Below are positions 33,088-45,181 of a stretch of 64,000 nucleotides of DNA, piece by piece; position 1 is the stretch's first letter, and every line of letters begins with the position of its first letter. The position numbers and the translations under genes are program-made. This DNA is from Platanthera guangdongensis. Its lineage: Eukaryota > Streptophyta > Magnoliopsida > Asparagales > Orchidaceae. The notes under the pieces are model-generated. The model ran no database searches and had not been told where the DNA came from. It was given only the letters and a program-made list of their open reading frames with translations. The stretch is taken from positions 52,355,675 to 52,419,674 of the forward strand of contig CM077162.1 in assembly GCA_039583875.1 (NCBI GenBank). The letters are read 5' to 3'.

Positions 33088-33378
33088 ATCTCCCCCTATT
33101 TGGAAAAGTCATAACCCTTAGTCAATGATATACATCACTTATAATAAAACAAAGATTATGATGTAAACATTTATTTCAAAGACAATAGTAACCATAAGCA
33201 GTCATACCATGTATCAATATTATCACAGAATGTGTTATAACATAATAAACATGCATCACAAAATTTTAAGTATCCAATATCAAATTAAGACTAAACCAAG
33301 GAATTTATTAATATATGTTCAGCAATATAAGGATTTAGTCCAAAATTTTACATTGACCTAAGCCTAGATCATCTAGTT
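33088..33378 (-). other. 3' UTR and polypurine tract of copia C
   Basis: AATAGGGGGAGAT on the minus strand (33088-33100) abuts the 3' LTR, matching B's tract. The rest is AT-rich noncoding. Confidence 0.8.
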
Positions 33379-33682
33379 CTAGGATTGATCATGCTCCTTG
33401 ATAACAATTCCTTTGCCAGACTGAATCCTAGCTTGTACATTTGCTTCAGTGTCATCAACCGGCTTCTTTCCTTTAAGATCCTTCTTCTTGAGCTCTTCAG
33501 CCTTGACCTTTTGCCTTTAAAAGTAATGATAAGGCTTTGGAAAATATTTGCATGGCTCCACAGAAGTAGCAGGTATCTTCCCAGCTTTGAGGTCTCTTCT
33601 GAACTGATATATGACATCTTGCCACTTCTGATATTTGCTCCATTCTTGTTCAGAATACAACTTGCCTCTATCATGTATGTTG
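33379..33682 (-). pseudogene. ORF3 of copia C, 3' end, separated by F
   Basis: Encodes the last ~100 residues of ORF3, including CKYFPKPYHYF and a lysine-rich tail ending GIVIKEHDQS with TAG 33379-33381. It is collinear with 23770-24069 of B. The upstream part lies at 45182 and beyond; the two are split by F with TGTTG repeated at the break. Confidence 0.85.
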
Positions 33683-34335
33683 TGTAAGACCCCCCCCTCC
33701 CGGATCCAAAAACACGGCATGAAGGGGGAGTCTTATGCCCGGAACAGCCGCCTTGCGGTAGCATTAGCACACGGGCTAACCTGTACCACAAGACGCCTAT
33801 TCCGCCGGCTACAACAATATCAATATATCATGCCAACCCGACCAATTATAATAAGCAAGAGAAGTCAAAATCCACACTAAGTATATAATGTACAAAAACA
33901 TCAATAAAGGAGAAGCTAAAACATGCTTCTACAATATTTCAGAGTACAACTAAACATTGCCCAAACGGGCTATATTAGAGTATGAAAATACTAACATCCG
34001 TAACCGACGGTATCGACGGCACCGTCACTTCAGGCCCTATCGTCCTGGCATGGCTTTCCTGCTGCGTAGTCTGCGGTTGCTCTACCTGCGGCGTGACCTC
34101 CTAAAAAGGAAGACGTAGCAACCGTTAGTCTAAACGACTAAGTGGTTTCACATCCGCTCCCCCGGCGACTCCTCGGCACTGGGCGTGGAAAAGGAACAAG
34201 AGTACAGTATATAATATGTATGCAAGTAAAGGAGTACAAGCAGGTGGCAGTAGTGTAAGAGTAACAATAACATGAACTAGCAAATATTTAAGAGCTACAA
34301 TAAACTAACATGTATAAGTAACAGCAGGAAAGTAA

Positions 34336-34436
34336 CTTAACTTATAAGAATGCCCATACAAACTTATAAGTTAAGGATTGGGTTACATAAAGGTAACTCA
34401 TTGTATAAGAGTGCCCATACAAAATTATACGATGAG
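34336..34436 (-). other. Paired LTR hairpins, F 3' LTR
   Basis: First: perfect 13-bp stem CTTAACTTATAAG / CTTATAAGTTAAG (34336-34375). Second: 12-bp stem 34397-34436 with one mismatch. In the minus-strand transcript both loops read TTTGTATGGGCAnT. Counterparts at 42513-42613 and, in E, at 30446-30623. Confidence 0.75.
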
Positions 34437-36372
34437 GATCTTGTTATGCAATGTTATGAAATGCTATGAATGCTATGCAATGACTCACCCATGATCACAC
34501 CCAAGCAATTGCTATGTCGACACAGAATATAGTTCCCACTTTTCGAGTAGGTAGCTAACCTCTCAGGCATCAGCCGTCGTGGCCAAGCGGTGACAGTAGA
34601 ATGGACACTTCTACTACTAGGCGGGAATTCACACTACTTCACCTAGGCCTCTGTACGCCTTAACGCTAAGAACACAACAGCGGATCCCATGCGTACTATG
34701 GCCCAGCGGGGTCTTAGGTAGATGTGCACCAAGAACACAGCCCGAACTGGCCTTGTGTGACCCGGAAGGGGCCTAGGAAGTAAGCACGAGGACACAGCCC
34801 AACCATTCACTTAGCACGGAAGGGGCCCCAGGACGTGAACACCGAGGACACAGCCCAACCACCCAAAGTCTAACTGTCGACTCCCGTCGGTGTGACGACT
34901 GGCGAGCTCGTAGACCTGCCACACTATCCTTAACCTAGGATTACGACACCGCGTGTCGACTCACATCGCATGCAAATGCCACATCAACATAACATGGAAG
35001 GGGCCTCATAAGTAAGTACAAGGACACAGCTCAACCATCCATCCATACCTTACCGCAACACAACCAAACCAGTGACGGCCAACACCGCACTTACATCCCT
35101 TCACAATACTACCTATAGGGAGACGACGCTCTAAGTATTGGACTAATAAACTCAATTCACTGATCAAACATACCCATGGCCATGATTTATTCCTCTATAT
35201 GACTTTCCAAATGATGACAACATAATATAACATGATGCGTATATAAAGATCTATCACTCTTTCCAAATGGTAACAACATATTATGAACATGATACGCATA
35301 AGTAACAATCTATCAATTCCTATCAAGTTAATTTGTTTAAATAAGATTGCTTCACAAATTGATTATATGAAATCTAATTAATAAGCTCTGTCAGTCATGC
35401 AACAAATGATTAATCATAAGAGTTCATCCAAGCCAAATAACTTTCAAATATAATTCCACCGAATCCAAATCCATCTTATAAAAAGCCAAGAATTTAGGTG
35501 CATATTGAATCTAGACTGCAGCTTCATCCGGATATTCCCGTAGATACCAGAATCCGGTGAAGACGTGTAACCACACGATGGAAAGGTCTTTCCGTGGTCC
35601 ACAACTTCCGTATTCAGACCACAACCCAGATTTGAAGTTATCCTATTTGAAATCGGACTTGAAGTCCGTTGCGTACAGAACACAATTTCTGCATGCAGGA
35701 TTTATTGAACACCATTTTCGTTTAGACTTTCATGTGGCCACACACTTTGCCTAAAGTCGTGCAACCATTCGTTGGAAAGGTATTATTAAGGGCTTCAACT
35801 TTCGTGTTTAGTCGAAAGCCCAAATCTGATCATATCACACCTAAAAATGGCCACGAAATTCGCTGCGCGCAGAATACAGATTCTGCACGCATCTTAAGGC
35901 GGAATAAAAACATCGGTTCATCTTCCCCCTCAAGGCGATCTTCCCAAATCATTCCAGGATTTTATCCACCCTTATTCACCCTCTTGAGGCCTTGCTCTTC
36001 ACGAAACCATCCCACATATCCACATAGAAGATCGGAGAGGTTCAAGACACCACTAACCAAGAGCACAAGCCCCAGATTGGCCTCACCCTAAAGAAAGCAT
36101 CTTCTCACATGTCAAGACTCTTTTGAGTCGACGTCTCGCCTAGATATCTACAGATCTAGCACCAAGGGAGAGGGTAGGCAACTCACATCGGTTCCAGCGG
36201 TACCACCATTTCCGGCCATGGATCCCGTAGTTCTCCTCGGCGACATCTTCTCTTTCACGGCGATGGCAGATTTTCCCTCCCTAGAACTTGCTCCTGCAGT
36301 TCTCGTTCTACAGAAGTTCTCTCAGAAAATATAGAATGAAATGAGCATGAAATGACTAGGGTTTTCTCTTCC

Positions 36373-36840
36373 CTTATATATGAAAAGTGACATGGGTAGG
36401 GACACGGCCGTGTCCTTACCCATGTCCTGCCTGGCGAAGCGGCAACGACAGTTTCCGTGTCGGTTCAATAGTTGACACGGGTAGGGACACGCCCATGTCC
36501 CGACCCGTGTCCATATGACACGGTCGTGTCCTTCTCGGGATACATTTCGACGATCTTAACAGTTCGTCGATCTCGATCAAAATCGTCGACTGGTGCACAC
36601 GGGTAGGGACACGCACGTGTCTCTACCCGTGTCATGTTAATTCGTCGAAGTCGACGCGCAGTTCATCGATCTCGAGACCTCTCGTCGATTGTAACTCGAC
36701 ACACATGGGTAGGGACACGCCCGTGTCGCTACCAGTGTCACCTGATGTCGCCACAGCTCGTCAGTCTCAACATGCCTCGTCAAGTTAGACTCGACGCACA
36801 CGCACACGGGTAGGGACACGCCCGTGTCTCTACCCGTGTC
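36373..36840 (-). promoter_or_regulatory. F 3' LTR promoter: TATA box and CGTGTC palindrome array
   Basis: TATATAAG (36373-36382) is preceded on the minus strand by about six units of ACACGGGTAGGGACACG facing CGTGTCTCTACCCGTGT. These form inverted repeats of about 35-40 bp. TTCGTCGA and GTCGAC units are interspersed. Confidence 0.75.
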
Positions 36841-36966
36841 TCATGCTTGTCTAATTTCTCTTCCTTTTCACATGTGCTGCCCTGTTGTCAGCACTCCCCA
36901 TGAACCCTAGTCAGCTCTCCTGACTCAAAACACGCACGAGGGGCCTAGTGCGATTCGGGACGTACA

Positions 36967-37009
36967 AATCCTATAAACAAAATAAAAGATTTCGTCCCCG
37001 AAATCAGGC
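36967..37009 (-). other. Polypurine region upstream of F 3' LTR
   Basis: The minus strand reads CGGGGACGAAATC then an AT-rich stretch and TATAGGATT before the LTR. The first motif is commonly seen just upstream of the 3' LTR in Del/Tekay elements; E has a decayed version at about 61612-61652. Confidence 0.65.
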
Positions 37010-40000
37010 TTATGCTATGGGGAGAAAAGCATAACCTAAAATACAATATGCCTTTAAATAAAAATTACCTTGAGCAAACAACTCCGGGTAGCGTTGTTGC
37101 ATCAAATCCAATGGCTCCCATGTGTACTCCTCCTTCCCATGGTTGGACCATAGTACCTTCACCAAGGGAACACTTTTGCGGCGCAATGTTCTTGTCTTGC
37201 TGTCAACAATCCGCACCGGCTCTAGTCGCACAGACCTATCTGACGCCACTGCACCATCAGTAGTGGGAATATATTGGTCGGGCCGCAACAGTGCTTTTCG
37301 AAGCAACGACACATGGAACACATCGTGGAGATACTCTAGTTCTGGTGGTAACTCCAACCGATAGGCAAACAGGCTAATCCTTTCTAGTATAGTATAAGGC
37401 CCAACATACCTTGGGCTGAGCTTCTTCACTCCACGCACCCGCGACAGTCCATGCATCGGCCGAATCTTGAGGAACACTCTATCGCCCACTTGGAACTCCA
37501 CCATCCGATGCTTTTTATTGTAATATTTCGCCTGCCGACTTTGAGCCTCCAACATGCGATCCCGTATCAATCTGACCGCCGCATCAGTATCATCTATATA
37601 TTCATTTCCCAATGCCTTCGGATCTTCATCCTGCACCTAAGACAAGGGGGTCCTGCACCTTCTTTCGTAAGGGCTTCATGGGGCGCCATACCGATGCTCG
37701 CCTGATGGCTATTATTGTAGGAGAATTCCACCTGGGGCAAGAGTCTTCCCCACAGCTCTCCTCTGTCCAACACCCATAATCTCAGCAGATCCTCCAATGT
37801 CCTAATGGTCCTTTCAGACTGCCCGTCCGTCTGAGGGTGGAATGCAGTACTAAAGGTTAGGCGTGAGCCCAAATACGCCTGTACCGCCTTCCACTCCTTG
37901 GAAGTAAACCGACCATCCCGATCCGAAACAATTGTCCTGGGCACGCCATGATACCGTACGAATTACTCCACAAAAAGGCATACCAAAACATCCACGTGTG
38001 CTTCCTTCTTCATTGGAATGAACCGAGCCACCTTTGTCAGTCGATCAACAATAACCTACACTGAATCATTCCCGGAGTGGGAGCGAGGTAGCCCATGGAC
38101 AAAGGCCATGGAGATATCCTCAAACTTCCACTCGGGGATGGGCAACGACTGCAACAAACCAATGGGACTCCTGCATTCAGCCTTCACTCTTTGACAAGCT
38201 TCACAATGTCTAACATAGTAACGAACATCCTTCTTCATTCCTGGCCAGCACATGGTCTTCTGTAAGCCGGCGTACATCTTGGCAATACCCGGGTGTACAG
38301 AATATTGAGAGGAATGTACCTCTCTCAAGATATCCTCACGGATTTTTCCTCCCTTGGGAATATAGAGTTGGCCACAAAAATAAACGAGGCCATCTTTTAG
38401 TGTGTACTCATCGGCGGTCCCATCTTCAATTGCCTTGATTGTCGGGGCCAAGTCCGCATCCATTCCTTGCTCCACCCGAATCCGGTCCCGGATATCACAA
38501 ACTATGTTCATGCTGGCCAAATACTTCGCATACTCTGCCGAAGGAGCCTTGAATACTAGAGTAATTTCCATCTCCTCGTTCATCCGAGCCAACTCCATAC
38601 TCATCAACCGAGACTCTGGGCTAGAGCCTGACACTTTTCTACTCAATGCATTGGCTACCAAGTTTGCTTTCCCGGGGTGTTAGTTCATGGTGAACTCATA
38701 GTCGCATAGAAATTCCAACCACCGCCGTTGTCTCAGGTTCAACTCCTTCTGAGTGTGGACATACTTCAAGTTTTTGTGATCGGAAAAGATCTCGCAGTGG
38801 ACTCCATATAGATAATGCCTCCAGACCTTCAAAGCGAACACCACTGCTCCCAACTCCAAATCATGAACCGGGTAGTTGATTTCATGTTTCTTTAACTATC
38901 TTGAAGCATATGCGATCACGTGCCCGTGTTGCATCAGTACCGCTCCCATCCCTTGATATGATGCGTCGGTGTAAACCTGAAATCCTTCCTTCCCAGATGG
39001 AAGTGCAAGGATTTGGGCGGAGGTAATCCTATCCTTCAGCTCTTGGAACGCTGCTTCACATTGGGGAGTCCACTCAAATGGCACACCTTTCTTCGTCAAT
39101 GAGGTAAGAGGAAGGGCAACCTTTGAAAATCCTTTCACAAACTTGCGGTAGTACCCGGCAAGTCCAAGAAATCTTTGTACATCAGCCACCGACTTCAAGG
39201 GCGACCACTCCTTCACGGCTCGCACCTTTGCTGGATCCACTGCTAATCCTGCCCCACTGATCACATGCCCCAAGAAGGCAACCTCCTTAATCCAGAATTC
39301 ACACTTGTTAAACTTGGCGTAGAAGGCGTGCTCCTTCAATTTCTTCAAAACCAAAGTCAGGTGCTCGACATGCTCCTCCTCCGTCTTTGAGTAGACCAAG
39401 ATGTCGTCGATGAAAACTATGACTAAGACGTCCAAATACGGTTCAAACACCTTGTTCATCAGGCTCATGAAGGCCGAAGCTACATTTGTGAGCCCAAACG
39501 GCATTACTGTGAACTCATACAAACCATATCTCAAACTGAAGGCCATTTTCTGGATGTCCCCTTCTCGAATTCTCAACTGATAGTATCCAGAGTGCAAATC
39601 TAGTTTGGAAAACCAATGTGCTCCCACTAGTTGATCGAATAACTCGTCGATCCGAGGTAGTGGATAAGTGTTCCGCACCGTCAACCGATTGAGTTCCCGA
39701 TAATCTATGCACAACCGCAGGGTTCCATCCTTCTTCTTCACGAACAGTACAGGAGTTCCACAGGGCGATGAACTGGGGCGAACGAACCCTGACTCCACCA
39801 GTTCTTGCAATTGAACTCTAAACTCCGCGAGTTCTTTCGGGGCCATTCTGTACGAAGCCTTGGATACAGGCTTGCCACCTGGTACTAGATTAATCTGGAA
39901 GTCAACCTCTCTATGCGGGGGTAATCCTGGTAGATTCTCAGGAAATACCTCGGGAAAATCCCGCATTACCCGTACATCCTTTAATTCCAATGCTTCTTCC

Positions 40001-40445
40001 TTCAACTCGAACCAGATCATGAAGACCTCGTACCCCTTCATATGAGCTTTTACAACCTGGATGGAAGATAACATCATGTGAGGCGCGAAGCCAATACCTT
40101 GGAAGATGACGTCAGAGTCTCCATGTCTCAAATAGATCTGCTTCTCAGCGCAGTCGATCCTCGCAAAGTGCCAGTCCAGCCATGCTATGCCCAAAATGAT
40201 GTCCAACTCCGGCATTCTTAGAACCGTGGCCGGCGTATCAAAGGCCTTCCCATCAATAAATAACTCCAACTCGCACTTGGCGGTTGCGATCATCTCCGAG
40301 CCGTCCGGAAGGCGTACTCGTCGGGCTATGCCAGTAAAGTACTGTACACCCTCCACATCTTTTATGAAATCCTCGGACACAAAGGAGTGTGAGGCACCGG
40401 TGTCGAACAACGCATAGGCCGTCTTCCCGCCAATAATCATGGTGC
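37010..40445 (-). pseudogene. pol: Pol of gypsy F: protease, RT, RNase H, integrase, chromodomain-like tail
   Basis: Segment 40440-38896: protease [11 protein letters not shown] with [20 protein letters not shown] and FIDD at 39403-39414, start of RNase H ([16 protein letters not shown]). Stops near 38894 and 38683 split RNase H. 38661-38056: end of RNase H and integrase HHCC finger (HCEACQ). 37944-37594: integrase core (SDRDGRF, HPQTDGQSER). 37636-37010: integrase C terminus and a chromodomain-like end (KVLWSNHGKEEYTWEP). The first catalytic Asp of integrase is Ala (ISMAFVHGLP), so the enzyme is dead even apart from the stops. Confidence 0.9.
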
Positions 40446-40541
40446 CTAAGTACCAACAACCAAAACTTATTGCTAGGTGTCTAGTAAGTCTTAATCAATT
40501 CAAGTTATACCATGAAAATATGTTAATTAATTAAATCATAC
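40446..40541 (-). other. Putative GT-AG intron between gag and protease of F
   Basis: On the minus strand the exon ends ATTGCAG, then GTATGATT begins a 96-bp AT-rich segment ending TTGGTACTTAG. Removing it joins VIAG to the protease start in frame. Left in, TAA stops translation two codons after the junction. E has the same arrangement at the same residue (58051-58166). Confidence 0.7.
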
Positions 40542-41640
40542 CTGCAATCACATCTTGTGGGTTCCGTTCCTGCGCCATGTCAAGCGCGTACACTTGATCC
40601 CTAGCAGGGCCGGGGTTACCTCCTCGCGGTCCTCATCCTTGACCACGCACATATCCCCGACCTCGTGGGGCTGCTGGAGGGAGAGTAGGAGGGAGAGCAG
40701 GAGGGACGTTCCTATATAGCTGCGGGCAGAAACGTCGGATGTGGCCCGGCTGGTTGCATTCGAAGCACACCAGCCCACGACGCCCTTCAGGTTGTTGAAA
40801 TTGCTGAGGCTGTGGGGGTGGAGGCAACGCAGGCGACTGTGGAACCGGATGCTCCACCCTATAGTTCCGTTGGACACGTCCTCCACCTCTTTGATATCCT
40901 CTTCCTCATCTGAAGTCCCTCCTCCTTCTATTCCATGGGCCGACTTCCATCACGTCCTCCGCAGGTCTCTTACTGCATCCCAACTGGTCTGCCTCCAATC
41001 TTTTCGCCATATCAATGATCTCCTCCAAGCTTCCATCTGTTATAAACAAAAGGGACTGCCTTAGGGGATCTCGCAGCCCTTTGTATAAGCGCTTGGCATA
41101 ACCTCTATCATCCAACTCGTAAGAATAAGCAAACCTTGTGAGATGCTGGAATTACTGCTGGTATTCTGTAACCGACTTTGATCCCTGCTTTAGTAGAAGA
41201 AACCTCTGCTCAAGCTCATCTCGGGCCGATGTAGGGATAAAGTGCTCCAAGAAAACACCCGAGAATTCACTCCAACTTATCTCTGTGTAGATCCGGCCTT
41301 GGAAGGTAGAGCCCATGAGGGAGTTCCACCACCTCTTAGCATGTGAGTCCAAGACGGACACCGCCAATGTCACTGCCATGTTGGCCGGGGAACGGATACC
41401 AGCCAACAACTCCTGAACCGTGTCTAGCCATTCCCCTGTATGTACGGCTGACTCCGTTCCAAGGTAGGTGGGAGGGGAGAGAGCCCAAAAGGTGCTCAGC
41501 CAGTTGGAACTTGGGTCTTTTTGTTGTACCGGGGGCTGCTGCGCCCTAAAAGCATCGAGGATGGCAGTGAGCGTCTGCCCTAACTCAGATTGTTGGAACT
41601 GAGTGGGAGTGGGTATGGAGGGTGTAGGAGTACCTCTCAC
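40542..41640 (-). pseudogene. gag: Gag of gypsy F
   Basis: 41640-41152 encodes a Pro-rich N part and capsid-like domain (ELGQTLTAILDAFRAQ, LDSHAKRWWNSL). A stop at 41152 and frame changes follow. 41115-40906 covers DDRGYAKRLYKGLRDPLRQ and 40857-40633 the zinc knuckle CFECNQPGHIRRFC. The final coding part before the intron reads MAQERNPQDVIAG. The first recognisable codon here is GTG; no ATG is in frame upstream before a stop, so the true start may be lost. Confidence 0.85.
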
Positions 41641-41856
41641 CTGCTCAACGAGCGCTGGAATTTACACATAAAACGCAAATGTATGGTCAGGTTGGCTAAT
41701 TTTAAGGTCAAAGTTGGACATACTTAGCGTGAATTGCATATGGGTATACCACTGCTTCCGCTAAGTCAGTTTGTCCCCAAACTGACTAATCAAATGGGGG
41801 TGGCACCATTGTTGAATGACATCTTTAGTTGAGGATCGTGGCAAACTATTACCATT
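41641..41856 (-). other. Leader and weak primer-binding site of F
   Basis: After the LTR end TCTTACA the minus strand reads AATGGTAATAG, a poor match to TGGTATCAG, so the primer site has drifted. The leader contains TTTGGGGACAAACTGACTTAGCGG, with a similar phrase in E's leader, and no gene. Confidence 0.6.
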
Positions 41857-42512
41857 TGTAAGACCCCCCCCCCCCCCCGGATCCCAAAACACGGCACGAA
41901 GGGGGAGTCTTATGCCCGGAACAGCCGCCTTGCGGTAGAATTAGCACACGGGCTAACCTGTACCACAAGACGCCTATTCTGCCGGCTACAACAATATCAA
42001 TATATCATGTCAACCCAACCAATTATAATAAGCAAGAGAAGTCAAAATCCACACTAAGTATATAATGTCCAAAAACATCAATAAAGGAGAAGCTAAAACA
42101 TGCTTCTACAATATATCAGAGTACAGCTAAACATTGCCCAAACGGGCTACATCAGAGTATCAAAATACTAACATCCATAACCGACGGTATCGACGGCACC
42201 GTCACTTCAGGCCCTATCGTCCTAGCCTGGCTGTCCTGCTCCGTAGTCTGCGGCTGCTCTACCTGCGGCGTGACCTCCTAAAAATGAAGACGTAGCAACC
42301 GTTAGTCGAAACGACTAAGTGGTTTCACATCCGCTCCCCCGGCGACTCCTCTACACCGGGCGGGGAAAAGGAACAAGAGTACAATATATAATATGTATGC
42401 AAGTAAAGGAGTACAAGCAGGTGGCAGTAGTGTAAGAGTAACAATAACATGAACTAACAAATATTTAAGAGCTACAACAAACTAACATGTATAAGTAACA
42501 ACAGGAAAGTAA

Positions 42513-42613
42513 CTTAACTTATAAGAATGCTCATACAAACTTATAAGTTAAGGATCGGGTTACATAAAGGTAACTCATCGTATAAGAGTGCCCTTACAAA
42601 CTTATACGATGAG
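42513..42613 (-). other. Paired LTR hairpins, F 5' LTR
   Basis: Two perfect 13-bp stems: CTTAACTTATAAG / CTTATAAGTTAAG (42513-42552) and CTCATCGTATAAG / CTTATACGATGAG (42574-42613), each with a 14-base loop. The second stem is fully paired here while the 3' LTR copy has one change. Confidence 0.8.
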
Positions 42614-44547
42614 GATCTTGTTATGCAATGTTATGAAATGCTATGAATTCTATTCAATGACTCACCCATGATCACACCCATGCAATTGCTATATCGACAC
42701 AGACTATAGTTCCCACTTTTCGAGCAGGTAGTTAACCTCTCAGGAATCAGCCGCCGTGGCCAGGCGGTGACAGTAGAATGGGCACTTCTACTACTAGGCG
42801 GGTATCCACGCTACTTCACCTAGGCCTCCGTACGTCTCAACTCTAAGAACACAACAGCGGAGCCCATGCGTACTATGGCCTAGCGGGGTCTTGGGTAGAT
42901 GTGCACCAAGAACACAGCCCGAACTGGCCTTGTGTGACCCGGAAGGGGCCTCAGAAGTAAGCACGAGGACACAACCCAACCGTTCACTTGGCACGGAAGA
43001 GGCCCCGGGACGTGAACACCGAAGACACAGCCCAACCGCCCAAATTCTAACTATCGACTCCCGTCGGTGTGACGACTGGCAAGCCCGTAGACCTGCCACA
43101 CTATCCTTAACCCAGGATTACGACACCGCGTGTCGACTGACACCGCATGAAAATGCTACATCAACAAAACATGGAAGGGGCCTCAGAAGTAAGCACGAGG
43201 ACACATCCCAACCATCCATCCATAACTTACCGCAACATAACCAAACCAGTGACGGTCAACACCACACTTACATCCCTTCACAATACTACCCGTAGGGAGA
43301 TGACGCTCTAAGTATTGGACTACTAAACTCAATTTACTGATCAAACATACCCATGGCCATGATTTATTCCTCTATATGACTTTCCAAATGATGACAACAT
43401 AATATAACATGATGCGCATATAAAGATCTATCACTCTTTCCAAATGGTAACGACATATTTTGAACATGATGCGCATAAGTAACAATCTATCAATTCCTAT
43501 CAAGTCAATTCGTTTAAATAAGATTGTTCACAAATTGATTATATGAAATCTAATTAATAAGCTTCGTCAATCATGCAACAAATTATTAATCATAAGAGTT
43601 CATCCAAGCCAAATAACTTTCAAATATAATTCCACAGAATCCAAATCCATCTTATAGAAAGCCCAGAATTTAGGTGCAGATTGAATCTGGATTGCTGCTT
43701 CATCCGGAGATTCCTGTAGCTACAGGAATCCGGTGAAGACGTGTACCCCACGATGGAAAGGTCTTTCCGTGGTCCACAACTTCCGTATTCAGACCTTAAC
43801 CCAGATTTGAATTTATCCTATTTGAAATCGAACTTGAACTCCGCTGCGTACAGAACACAATTTCTACAGGCAGGATTTATTGAACACCATTTTCGTTTAG
43901 ACTTTCCCGTGGCCACATACTTCGCCTGAAGTCGTGCAACCATTCGTTGGAAAGGTATTATCAAGGGCTTCAACTTTAGTGTTTAGCCGAAAGCCCAGAT
44001 CTTGCCATATCACACCTAAAAATGGCCACGAAGTTCGCTGCGCGCAGAATATAGATTCTGCACGCATCTTAAGGCGGAATGAACGTCATCGTTTCATCTT
44101 CCCCCTCAAGGCGATCTTCCCAAATAATTCCAGTATTTTCTCCACCCTTATTCACCCTCATGAGTCCTTGCTCTTCACGAAACAATCCCCCATCTCCACA
44201 TAGAAGATCGGAGAGGTTGAAGACACCACTAACCAAGAGCACAAGCCCCTGATTGGCCTCACACTAAAGAAAGCATCTTCTCACATGTCAAGACCCTTTT
44301 GAGTCGACGTCTCTCCTAGATATCTACAGATCTAGCACCAAGGGAGAGGTTAGGAAATTCACATCGGTTCCAGCGGTACCACCATTTCCGGCCATGGATC
44401 GCGTAGTTCTCCTCGGCGGCATCTTCTCTTTCACGGCGATGGCTGATTTTCCCTCCCTAGAACTTACTCCTGCAGTTCTCCTTCTACAAAAGTTCTCTCA
44501 GAAATTAGGGAATGAAATGAGCATGAAACGGCTAGGGTTTTCTCTTC

Positions 44548-45055
44548 CCTTATATATGAAAAGTGACACGGGTAGGGACACGGCCGTGTCCTTACCCGTG
44601 TCCTGCCTGGCGAAGCGGCAACGACAGTTTCCGTGTCGGTTCAATAGTTGACACGGGTAGGGACATGCCCGTGTCCCAACCCATGTCCCGACCCGTGTCC
44701 ATATGACACGACCGTGTCCCCTGGCCGTGTCCCCTGGTCGTGTCCTTCTCGGGATACATTTCGATGATCTCAACAGTTCGTCGATCTCGATCAAAATCAT
44801 CGACTGGAGCACATGGGTAGGGACACGCCTGTGTCTCTACCCGTGTCATGTTAATTCGTCGAAGTCGACGCGCAGTTCGTCGATCTTGACACCTCTCGTC
44901 GACTATAACTTGACACACACGGGTAGGGACACGCCCGTATCGCTACCCGTGTCGCCTGATGTCGACACAGCTCGTCAGTATCGACATACCTCATCGAGTT
45001 CGACTCGACGCACACACACACGGGTAGGGACACGCCCATGTCTCTACCCGTGTCT
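44548..45055 (-). promoter_or_regulatory. F 5' LTR promoter: TATA box and CGTGTC palindrome array
   Basis: TATATAAG (44548-44557) followed upstream by repeated ACACGGGTAGGGACACG / CGTGTCTCTACCCGTGT inverted repeats with TTCGTCGA, GTCGAC and related units between them. Extra CCGTGTCCC units (about 44690-44740) are absent from the 3' LTR. Confidence 0.75.
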
Positions 45056-45181
45056 CATGCTTGTCTAATTTCTCCTCCTTTTCACATGTGCTGCCCCGTT
45101 GTCAGCACTCCCCATTAACCCTAGTCAGCTCTCCTGACTCAAAACACGCACGAGGGGACTAGTGCGATTTGGGACATTACA

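Larger units (their letters stand above)
33683..36966 (-). repeat. 3' LTR of gypsy F
   Basis: 3284 bp. On the minus strand it has a CGTGTC palindrome array (36380-36840) upstream of TATATAAG (36373-36382), paired hairpins (34336-34436) and a G run before TCTTACA. The homopolymer here is 8 long, against 15 in the 5' LTR. Confidence 0.93.
33683..45181 (-). mobile_element. Complete gypsy element F (Del/Tekay-like) inside C
   Basis: LTRs 33683-36966 (3') and 41857-45181 (5') begin TGTAATGTCCC (TGTACGTCCC in the 3' copy) and end TCTTACA on the minus strand. They flank gag, an intron, and protease-RT-RNase H-integrase-chromodomain. A perfect 5-bp target duplication TGTTG occurs at 33678-33682 and 45182-45186, within C's ORF3. 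Related to E in protein, hairpins and LTR ends but a different family. Confidence 0.95.
41857..45181 (-). repeat. 5' LTR of gypsy F
   Basis: 3325 bp. Bounded by TGTAATGTCCC and TCTTACA on the minus strand, with a run of 15 G before TCTTACA. TATATAAG lies at 44548-44557, downstream of the palindrome array at 44570-45055. Confidence 0.93.

Noticed and set aside
35557..36091. Open frames in F's 3' LTR and copies at 43741-44203
   Set aside because: They are present in both LTRs as noncoding sequence, with stop codons and composition unlike genes.
42794..43295. Open frames of 101 and 134 codons
   Set aside because: F LTR sequence; the 3' LTR copy has stops in the same frames.
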